Shown here: piece by piece, positions 56,785 to 64,000 of the stretch
Layout of the letters: each line of letters starts with the position of its first letter
How positions within the stretch are numbered: the stretch's first letter is position 1
NCBI RefSeq assembly: GCF_003263355.1
Contig: NZ_JHUK01000001.1
Coordinates: 82,382-146,381 of the forward strand
DNA: 64,000 nt
DNA from: Candidatus Phytoplasma oryzae
Lineage (GTDB): Bacteria; Bacillota_I; Bacilli_A; Acholeplasmatales; Acholeplasmataceae
Reading direction: 5' to 3'
Program-made: the position numbers and the translations under genes
Notes under the pieces: model-generated
Told to the model about the DNA's origin: nothing
The model's database searches: none
Seen by the model: only the letters and a program-made list of their open reading frames with translations

Positions 56785-59415
56785 ATGATAATTAAAACAA
56801 AATATGATTTTCGATTAATAGAAATAAGTAGACATAAAAAATGGTTAGATAAAAAATATTTTCAAAAAGAGATAAATTGTGATCCACCAACAAAAACTTT
56901 TACAGTACTTTTGCCGCCTCCTAATATTACCGGTAAACTTCATTTAGGACATGCTTGGAATAATGTTTTACAAGATATTATTATAAGAAGAAAAAGAATG
57001 ATGAACTTTGATGTTTTATTTTTGCCTGGCATGGATCATGCAGGAATAGCTACTCAAAAAAAAATTAAAGAGCAATTAAAAGAAAAAGGTTTTAAGGAAA
57101 AAGAAATTACAAGAGATCTTTTTTTAAAATATGTTTTTACTTGGAAAGAAGAATACTCAAAAAAAATTCGTAATCAATGGAAAATGTTAGGATTATCTTT
57201 AAATTATGAATATGAAAAATTTACTCTAGATAAATCATTAAGTGATATAGTAGAAAAAGTTTTTATAAAATTATATAAAAAAAAAATGATTTATCAAGAT
57301 TATAAGATTATTAATTGGGATATTCAAATGAAAACTACTTTGTCCAATATTGAAGTTAAATATCAGAAGATTTCAGATAAACTTTTTTACTTAAAATATT
57401 TTTTAGTTGATAATAATAATAATATAACGAATAATTTTGTTGAAGTAGCGACAACAAGGCCTGAAACAATATTTGTGGATCAAGCTTTAATGGTAAATCC
57501 TAAAGATTCCAGATATCAAGGGATAGTGGGGAAAAAAGTTATAGTTCCTATTTCCGGACAAATAATTAAAATTATAAGTGATAATTTTGTTGATATTCAA
57601 TTTGGTACTGGAATATTAAAAGTAACTCCTGCTCATGATGAAAATGATTTTAAATTAGGTAAAAAATATTTTTTGAATATTATTTCTTGTATTAAACCAG
57701 ATGGTAAAATGGATGAAAGTGTAGTATCTTCAGAATATGGTAATATCAATTTTTTAGAATGTCGTCAAAAGATAGTTCATAAATTAAAAGAATCTGGTTT
57801 TTTAGTTAAAATGGAAAATTATGATCATTTAGTAGGTTTTTCTATTATTTCAGGATCAAGAGTAGAACCGATTTTATCTTTACAATGGTTTTTAAAAACT
57901 AAAGAAACTGCGCTTTTGGTTTTAAAAAAAAATAAAATTAATTTTTTTCCCAAACATTTTAAAAAGGTTTTTGAAAATTGGTTAACTAATTTGGAAGATT
58001 GGTGTATATCTCGTCAGTTATGGTGGGGGCATCCTATCCCTGTTTGGTATAAAAATGGAAAAATTAAAAAAGTTCAAAAAGAAAGCCCTGGACCTGATTT
58101 TAAGAAAGATCCAGATGTTTTAGATACTTGGTTTTCTTCTTCTTTATGGCCTTTAAGTACTTTAAATTGGTCTGATAAAAATAATAATTCTATTTTTTTT
58201 AAAAAACATTTTCCCACAGATCTTTTAGTCACTGGTTATGATATTTTAACTTTTTGGGTTTCAAGAATGGTTTTACAGAGTATTTGTTTAACTAAAAAAA
58301 TACCTTTTAAAAATGTTTTATTGCATGGTTTAGTTAAAGATTCTAAAGGCCAAAAAATGTCTAAATCTAAAGGTAATGGTATTAATCCTATAGAAATTAT
58401 GAATAAATATGGCACAGATTCTTTAAGATGGTTTTTAGTTAGTAATTCCTCTTTAGGATCTGATTTGTTTTATAATGAAAAAAAAATAATTTCTAGCTGG
58501 AATTTTATAAATAAGTTATTCAACATTAGTTGTTTTATTAAAAAAAATGTTACTTCATTTGATACAAATTTTAAAAAAGATTTTTTATTATTACATGAAA
58601 AATTTTTATTAACTCAATTATCTAAATTAATCAAAAAAGTAAATTTATTTTTTGAAAAATTTGAATTTAGTATTATAGGTAATATTTTAAATAATTTTAT
58701 TTGGGAAGATTTATCTAATTGGTTTTTAGAATTTTTTAAATTAATAGAAAAAAAATCTAATTTTTATTTAAATTCACAAAAATTTTTGATGTATATTTTT
58801 AAAAATATTTTGCAATTATTACACCCTTTTATACCTTTTTTAACAGATAAAATTTATAATGATTTTTTCGATAATAAATCTATTTTGATTAGTAAATGGC
58901 CTAATATTTCTTTTATTGATACCCAATCTACTAATAATTTTCAAATTTTAAAACAAATTATTGTAAAATTTCGTTTTTTTAGACAATTTTATAGTATTTC
59001 TAAAAATACCTTATTTAAAATATATATAAAAACTTCTAAAAATAATTTAAAAGAATTAGAGCCTTTAAAAGATATATTGAAAAGTTTTTTAGGAGTTTCT
59101 GAAATTAAATTAGAAAAAAAAATAAAGAATGATGAGTATTATTTTTTATTTGTTGAAAAAAACATATTTGTTTTTATTGAAAAAGAATTTTTTTCTAAAA
59201 TTAACGATAATAAAAAAAAGCAAGATTTTATACAACAAAAAGAATTTCTTTTGAAAGAAATTGAAAGAAGTAAAAATATTTTAAATAATCCATTATTTTT
59301 AAAAAAAGCTAAAAAAAATAAAATTTACGAAGAAAAAAAAAAATATAAAGAATATTTAAATAAATATGAAAAGTTAATAATGGAAAATAATATTTTTGAA
59401 TTATCAAAAAAATAA
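56785..59415 (+). CDS. valS: Valyl-tRNA synthetase
   Basis: Charges tRNA-Val. A class I enzyme with the HIGH equivalent HLGH in PPPNITGKLHLGH near residue 50, KMSKSKGNG near 530, and an editing domain between them (TTRPETIFVDQALMVNP). The C-terminal valine-type coiled coil is present. The length of 876 is normal. The ribosome site is weak (TTAGGA). A hydrolase gene follows 65 bases later, perhaps on the same transcript. Confidence 0.96.
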   Translation: MIIKTKYDFRLIEISRHKKWLDKKYFQKEINCDPPTKTFTVLLPPPNITGKLHLGHAWNNVLQDIIIRRKRMMNFDVLFLPGMDHAGIATQKKIKEQLKEKGFKEKEITRDLFLKYVFTWKEEYSKKIRNQWKMLGLSLNYEYEKFTLDKSLSDIVEKVFIKLYKKKMIYQDYKIINWDIQMKTTLSNIEVKYQKISDKLFYLKYFLVDNNNNITNNFVEVATTRPETIFVDQALMVNPKDSRYQGIVGKKVIVPISGQIIKIISDNFVDIQFGTGILKVTPAHDENDFKLGKKYFLNIISCIKPDGKMDESVVSSEYGNINFLECRQKIVHKLKESGFLVKMENYDHLVGFSIISGSRVEPILSLQWFLKTKETALLVLKKNKINFFPKHFKKVFENWLTNLEDWCISRQLWWGHPIPVWYKNGKIKKVQKESPGPDFKKDPDVLDTWFSSSLWPLSTLNWSDKNNNSIFFKKHFPTDLLVTGYDILTFWVSRMVLQSICLTKKIPFKNVLLHGLVKDSKGQKMSKSKGNGINPIEIMNKYGTDSLRWFLVSNSSLGSDLFYNEKKIISSWNFINKLFNISCFIKKNVTSFDTNFKKDFLLLHEKFLLTQLSKLIKKVNLFFEKFEFSIIGNILNNFIWEDLSNWFLEFFKLIEKKSNFYLNSQKFLMYIFKNILQLLHPFIPFLTDKIYNDFFDNKSILISKWPNISFIDTQSTNNFQILKQIIVKFRFFRQFYSISKNTLFKIYIKTSKNNLKELEPLKDILKSFLGVSEIKLEKKIKNDEYYFLFVEKNIFVFIEKEFFSKINDNKKKQDFIQQKEFLLKEIERSKNILNNPLFLKKAKKNKIYEEKKKYKEYLNKYEKLIMENNIFELSKK

Positions 59416-59480
59416 AAAATAATTTTTATTTGATAAATTAAACTTATTTTTTCTAAATTAGGAAAAGAGAATTTTTTGAT

Positions 59481-60260
59481 ATGTTTTTCAATAAAAATAT
59501 TTTTTATGTTAATTTTAAAAGTGTTATGAATCCAAAAGCTAATATAATTTTTACACATGGTTTAGGCGAAAATACTCAAGATTATGTTCATTTGGCTAAT
59601 TTTTTTAATTCTTTAAGTTATAATATTTTATTATATGATGTAAGAGGCCATGGAAAAAGTAGTGGTAAAAAAGGAGATATTAAAAATTTTCATGTTTTTT
59701 TAGATGATTTAAAATATCTCGTTGATTTTGTAAAAAAGAAAAATAATTTAAAAATTTTTTTAATTGGTCATAGTATGGGTGGTATCATTGTTAATAATTA
59801 TTTGGTAAAATATGGTAATGTAGACGGGGCTATTATCAGTTCTACTCCTGTTTTATTTTATAAAAAAAATAAATTTTTAAAATATCCTTTTTATTTTTTT
59901 AATTTTTTTAAAAAAAAGTTGAATTTTAATTCTTCTAAAATTACTTATATTCCGATAAAAAAAGGTTTTTATCCTTATCGATTAGATTTTGTTACTCCAC
60001 GTTTATTAAGGAATTTGCTTTTTTTGAGTTTAATATATTTAGAAAAAAAAATTAATTTTTATTTAACAACTGTTTTGTTTTTATATAGTTTGAAAGATGA
60101 AATAGTTTTTTCAGAAAATATTAACGTTTTTTTTGATAAAATTATGTCCAAAGATAAATCTTTATATTTTTATGAAAAAAGCTATCATAATTTATTTCAT
60201 GATATTGAAAAAGATAAAATTTTTCAAGATATATTTTTATGGTTAGAAAAAAAAATTTAA
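59481..60260 (+). CDS. Alpha/beta hydrolase, lysophospholipase or monoglyceride lipase type
   Basis: 259 residues. The oxyanion region is FTHGLGENTQDY, the family YDVRGHGKSSGKKG follows, and the nucleophile elbow GHSMGG (Ser near 98) is intact. The acid and histidine are probably in YSLKDEIV and SYHNLFHDIE. This matches the serine aminopeptidase S33/lysophospholipase group (like E. coli PldB and YtpA). It may free fatty acids from host or own lipids. SD AGGAAAAGAG precedes ATG 59481. It is followed by a P-type ATPase. Confidence 0.85.
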   Translation: MFFNKNIFYVNFKSVMNPKANIIFTHGLGENTQDYVHLANFFNSLSYNILLYDVRGHGKSSGKKGDIKNFHVFLDDLKYLVDFVKKKNNLKIFLIGHSMGGIIVNNYLVKYGNVDGAIISSTPVLFYKKNKFLKYPFYFFNFFKKKLNFNSSKITYIPIKKGFYPYRLDFVTPRLLRNLLFLSLIYLEKKINFYLTTVLFLYSLKDEIVFSENINVFFDKIMSKDKSLYFYEKSYHNLFHDIEKDKIFQDIFLWLEKKI

Positions 60261-60416
60261 ACCTTTATTTAATATTAATAAGTTAATTTTATTATTGAAT
60301 CAAATTTTTCAAATTTTATTTTTTATTTTTTTATTTTGATATTTAATTTTTCAAAATTTATAATTGAATTTTTATATTTATTTTTTTTAAAAAAAGAGGC
60401 AAAATTAGAAAAAAAT

Positions 60417-63227
60417 ATGAATAAAAAAGAAATTTTAAAAATTAGTCATTTATCCACAAAAGAAGTTTTAAAATATTTAAAATCTCATTTAAAAGGTTTA
60501 TCTTCAGATGAAGTAAAAAAAAGACAACAATTATATGGTTTTAATTTAATTAAACAAAATAATAATTCTAGTGTCATTAAGAAATTTATTAAACAATTTA
60601 CTTCTATTTTTGCTATTTTATTATGGTTATCTGGTTTTTTAGCTTTGTTAATTAAAGAGTATCCTGTTGGAATAGCAATAATTTCAGTTGTGATCGTTAA
60701 TGGTATATTTTCTTTTTTACAAGAAAGAAAAGCAGATAAAATTTTATCTTTTTTGAATAATATGATTCCGAAAAAAATTCAAGTTTATAGAGACAATAAA
60801 ATAGAAATCATTAATACGACAGATTTAACTATTGGTGATGTTATTTTTTTAGATATAGGAATAACTGTACCAGCAGATGCAAGGATTATCGAAGATAATA
60901 ATTTTTTTATAGATAATTCTATGTTATCTGGAGAAAGTGTTCCTTTAAATAGAAACTCTAAACCTAATATTGAAAAAAAGCAAATTATTTCCGAAATTCC
61001 TAATTTAGTTTATGCAGGAACTACAGTTTCTCAAGGAAGTGCTAAAGCAGTTATTTATTCTATAGGTGAAAATACTCAAATAGGAGAAGTTTCTTTTTTA
61101 GCACATAATATTAATAAAGGAGTAAATACTTTAGAAAAAAAAATTCATAATTTTACTAAAAATATTAGTATTATCGCTTTATGTTTATCTTTAATTGTTT
61201 TTATTGTTTGTTTTTGGCGTTATTATTATGGATCATATAAAAATAATTCTTTTTCCGTTTTAAAAGATGTTTTAAAACCGTCTATTATTGTTTCTTTAGG
61301 AATGTTAGTAGCAAATATTCCTGAAGGTTTATTACCCACTATTAATTTAAGTTTAGCTATTGGTTCTCAAAGAATGGCAAAACAAAAAGCTTTAATTAAA
61401 AAGTTGTTTTCAGTAGAAACTTTAAATTCTGTTACGGTAATTTGCACCGATAAAACAGGAACTTTAACAGAAAATCAATTAACTTGTCGAAAAATATTAT
61501 TTCCTGGTGGTTTTGTTGATATTAGTGGAAATGGTTTTCAAAAAAAAGGAATATTTAAAAATTTTAATAAAAAAAATCATAATAAAATTTTAAATAAAAT
61601 ATTTATTGCTTCGATAATTTGTTCAGAAGCTAATTTAGTAGATGATCCGAATTTCAAAGACTCTCATAAGATAATAGGGAATCCTACTGAAGGATCAATA
61701 CTTATCGCTGCTGTTAAATATGGTTTAAATATACAAAAAGTGAGAAATAATTTTAGTATAGAAAAAATAATTCCTTTTTCTTCTGAAACTAAAAAAATGG
61801 ACGTATATGCTAAGAATATATTTCAAGAAAAATATTATGATATTAATGATCAATATTTATTTATAAAAGGTGCTCCTAGTGTTATTTTGAAAGATTGTTA
61901 TTTTCAATATAAAAATGAAAAAGTTATACCTTTCACTCAAGAAGAAAAAAAATTTTTTATTGAAAAAAATGAAGAATTATCTCATCAAGGTTATCGTATT
62001 TTAGCTATTACTTATAAAAAAATAGAACAAAAAAAACATAATGATAAAAATAATATGGTTTTTTTAGCTTTTTTTGTTCATTATGATCCTCCAAAAATAG
62101 AAGTACGTAATTCAGTTAAACTTTTATTAAAAGCTGGATTAAAAATTACTGTTATTACTGGTGATTATGGTCCTACAGCTATTTCTATAGGAAAAAAAGT
62201 AGGAATTATTAAAGATAAATTTTTAAATATAGATGGAACAGAATTAGAAGAAATGAATCAGCACAAATTACAAAATATTCTAAAAACTAAATTACCTATA
62301 TTTTTTTCTAGAACTACCCCTAAACATAAGTTAAGAATTGTAGAAGCTTATAGATCGAATCAAGAAATAGTAGGGGTTATTGGTGATGGTGTTAATGATA
62401 TTTTAGCTATGAAAGCTTCTCATATTGGAATTTCTATGGGAAAAACTGGTAAAGATGTAGCAAGAAATTCTTCTGATATGATTTTATTAGATGATAATTT
62501 TTCTACTATTCCTAAAGCAGTTTTAGAAGCTAGAGGTATTTATTCTAATATTAAAAAATTTATGTTTTATGTTTTAAGTTCTAATGTGCCTCAATTTTTT
62601 CCTATTATTTTGATGGCTTTTTTTCGTATACCTCTTTATTTAAATGTTATGCAAATATTAGCTATAGATTTGATTACAGATTTATTACCTGCTATAGCTT
62701 TAGGAGGAGAAGAGCCTGAATCTAACTTATTAGAACAAACACCTATTAAAGAAAAAGATAATTTACTAGATACTAAATTATTAAAAAGAAGTTATGGTTT
62801 TTTAGGATTAATAGAAGGAATTTTAGCTTTGATATTTTTTTTATTACATGGTGGATTATGTTTTTTTAATCAAAAAATATCTTTAAAAGAAATATCCCTA
62901 AATGAACATTTTTTATTCGCTTCTACTATGGCTTTTGGCGCTGTTATTTTTTCTCAAATAGGTAATGTTTTTGCTTGCCGTTCTGAAAAACTTTATTTTT
63001 GGCAAACTTGGAATAAAAAAAATAAACTTTTATATATTGGTGTTTTTAGTGAATTGATTTTATTTATTTTAATTTCACAAAATGTTATTTTTTTAAATAA
63101 TTTTTTTGGTACAGTAAAAATAGGTTTTTTTAATTATTTATCATTGAGTTTATGTATATTTTTAATGTTACTTTTTGACACTATTTTTAAATTTTGTAAT
63201 AATAATAAAAAAATAAATGAAAAATAA
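60417..63227 (+). CDS. Type II P-type cation-transporting ATPase
   Basis: 936 residues from ATG 60417 (AGAGG 17 bases upstream); a longer reading from 60336 adds a non-family N-terminus. The actuator loop has SGESVPL, the phosphorylation motif is CTDKTGTLTEN with Asp345, the hinge is TGDYGPTA and GDGVNDILAMKAS, and ten membrane helices are expected. The C-terminal region (LAIDLITDLLPAIALGGEE) resembles Na/K- and Ca-ATPases rather than H+ pumps. In phytoplasmas, which lack an F-type ATP synthase, such pumps are thought to energise the membrane. The ion is not readable from sequence. Confidence 0.92.
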   Translation: MNKKEILKISHLSTKEVLKYLKSHLKGLSSDEVKKRQQLYGFNLIKQNNNSSVIKKFIKQFTSIFAILLWLSGFLALLIKEYPVGIAIISVVIVNGIFSFLQERKADKILSFLNNMIPKKIQVYRDNKIEIINTTDLTIGDVIFLDIGITVPADARIIEDNNFFIDNSMLSGESVPLNRNSKPNIEKKQIISEIPNLVYAGTTVSQGSAKAVIYSIGENTQIGEVSFLAHNINKGVNTLEKKIHNFTKNISIIALCLSLIVFIVCFWRYYYGSYKNNSFSVLKDVLKPSIIVSLGMLVANIPEGLLPTINLSLAIGSQRMAKQKALIKKLFSVETLNSVTVICTDKTGTLTENQLTCRKILFPGGFVDISGNGFQKKGIFKNFNKKNHNKILNKIFIASIICSEANLVDDPNFKDSHKIIGNPTEGSILIAAVKYGLNIQKVRNNFSIEKIIPFSSETKKMDVYAKNIFQEKYYDINDQYLFIKGAPSVILKDCYFQYKNEKVIPFTQEEKKFFIEKNEELSHQGYRILAITYKKIEQKKHNDKNNMVFLAFFVHYDPPKIEVRNSVKLLLKAGLKITVITGDYGPTAISIGKKVGIIKDKFLNIDGTELEEMNQHKLQNILKTKLPIFFSRTTPKHKLRIVEAYRSNQEIVGVIGDGVNDILAMKASHIGISMGKTGKDVARNSSDMILLDDNFSTIPKAVLEARGIYSNIKKFMFYVLSSNVPQFFPIILMAFFRIPLYLNVMQILAIDLITDLLPAIALGGEEPESNLLEQTPIKEKDNLLDTKLLKRSYGFLGLIEGILALIFFLLHGGLCFFNQKISLKEISLNEHFLFASTMAFGAVIFSQIGNVFACRSEKLYFWQTWNKKNKLLYIGVFSELILFILISQNVIFLNNFFGTVKIGFFNYLSLSLCIFLMLLFDTIFKFCNNNKKINEK

Positions 63228-63313
63228 TTTAACAAAAAAATTTTTTAAAATTTTTTTGTTAATTTGTTAATAATTATAATATTTTAATATTTCAAAAAAA
63301 GAGAGATAATAAA

Positions 63314-63889
63314 TTGAAACTTATTGTAGGATTAGGTAATCCAGAAAAAAAATATAAATATACACCTCATAACATAGGTTTTTTGATGATAGATTATTTT
63401 TTAGAAAAATTAAAAAAAAATAATATTTTTTTATTAAAAAAAAAAAAAAATGTTTTTTCATATTTTTTTGAAGTGGATAAACAAAAAATATTATTATTCA
63501 AACCTCAGTTATATATGAATTTATCTGGTATAGAAATTAAAAAAATTATTTCTTTGTATCAAATAAATATACAAGATATATTTGTCTTAAGTGATGATAT
63601 TTATTTGTCTCTAGGTAAATTTAAATTAAAAAAAAAAAGTGGTCATGGAGGTCATAATGGAATAAAAAATATTATAGAAAATTTAAATACAAATAATTTT
63701 ATAAGATTAAAAATAGGTGTTGGTTATAATTCTAAAACCAAAATAGAAGAATATGTTTTGCAACCTTTGGATAATGAAAAAATAAAAACAATTATGATCA
63801 ATTTTGATTTTTTTTCAAATATTTTAATTAATTTTATAAGAGGAATATCATTTGAAAAATTAATCAATATTTCTAGAGAAAAATTTTAA
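63314..63889 (+). CDS. pth: Peptidyl-tRNA hydrolase
   Basis: Frees tRNA from dropped-off peptides. MKLIVGLGNPEKKYKYTPHN opens the family, with catalytic His in HNIGF. Substrate-binding Asn lies in MNLSG, and SDDIYLSLGKFKLKKKSGHG and GHNGIKNI carry the conserved Asp and Gly-rich loop. The length is 191. The start is TTG 63314 with AAAGAGAG about 10 bases upstream. A run of ten lysine or Asn codons near residue 40 is a low-complexity insert. Confidence 0.95.
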   Translation: MKLIVGLGNPEKKYKYTPHNIGFLMIDYFLEKLKKNNIFLLKKKKNVFSYFFEVDKQKILLFKPQLYMNLSGIEIKKIISLYQINIQDIFVLSDDIYLSLGKFKLKKKSGHGGHNGIKNIIENLNTNNFIRLKIGVGYNSKTKIEEYVLQPLDNEKIKTIMINFDFFSNILINFIRGISFEKLINISREKF

Positions 63890-64000
63890 TTTTTTTTCAA
63901 CAAAATAATAAGAATTATAACAAAAATTAGTAATAATATTGAAAATATTTTTTTTGTATGATATAATTAATTGTAACTTTATTTTGGGTAAATTTAATTT

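Overview
The window is very AT-rich (G plus C is often under a fifth of the bases, and under a tenth in some gaps). It reads as the chromosome of a phytoplasma (Mollicutes, Acholeplasmataceae, wall-less plant pathogens carried by sap-feeding insects). TGA works as a stop codon (tsf and one ABC transporter gene end in TGA), which argues against Mycoplasma and Spiroplasma. Other support comes from the minimal gene set, the Bacillus-like order rpsB-tsf-pyrH-frr-cdsA, and many small secreted or membrane-anchored proteins with Lys-rich signal peptides. There is also a decayed phytoplasma-style repeat protein, a glycolysis gene cluster, and a type II P-type ATPase of the kind these bacteria use without an F-type ATP synthase. 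I cannot name the species.

Layout. 1-2747: priA, cut by the window start and split by an ORF-less group II intron. 2.8-8.7 kb: xer recombinase, dut, rpsB, tsf, pyrH, frr, cdsA. 8.7-10.2 kb: a secreted protein that appears to start at ATT. 10.2-14.7 kb, minus strand: tldE, tldD and a DEAD-box helicase, followed by a 1.5 kb gene desert. 16.2-18.3 kb: a small secreted protein and two membrane proteins. 18.7-23.7 kb, minus strand: acpP, fba, pfkA, a MATE transporter and pgi. 24.1-27 kb: two membrane-anchored proteins (one an AAA+ ATPase) and a secreted protein. 27.6-32.3 kb: rpmE, tdk, tadA, SRP RNA, a membrane protein, mnmG, rsmG. 32.4-39 kb, minus strand: a YqaJ-type nuclease, a heterodimeric ABC exporter, groL and groS with a degenerate CIRCE operator. 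39.3-45.5 kb: a surface-protein candidate, tRNA-Ser(GCU), a JetC/JetB-like SMC pair and a HAD phosphatase that appears to start at ATA. 46.5-55.9 kb: a sparse accessory zone with secreted or anchored proteins, a 15-bp coding repeat, two pseudogenes and an IS3-type end. 56-64 kb: engB, valS, a lipase-like hydrolase, a P-type ATPase and pth.

How it fits together. The housekeeping blocks supply translation, nucleotide salvage (tdk, dut, pyrH), upper glycolysis, phospholipid synthesis and chaperones. The variable parts are aimed at the host: about eight predicted exported proteins, two of them diverged paralogues 22 kb apart. The most unusual points are (i) priA, whose expression needs splicing of a maturase-less intron and whose product has lost key ATPase motifs; (ii) a Wadjet-type SMC pair (JetB and JetC) without JetA or JetD; (iii) two genes with very strong Shine-Dalgarno sequences in front of ATT and ATA codons; and (iv) a mosaic protein with solenoid-like repeats and clearly higher GC.
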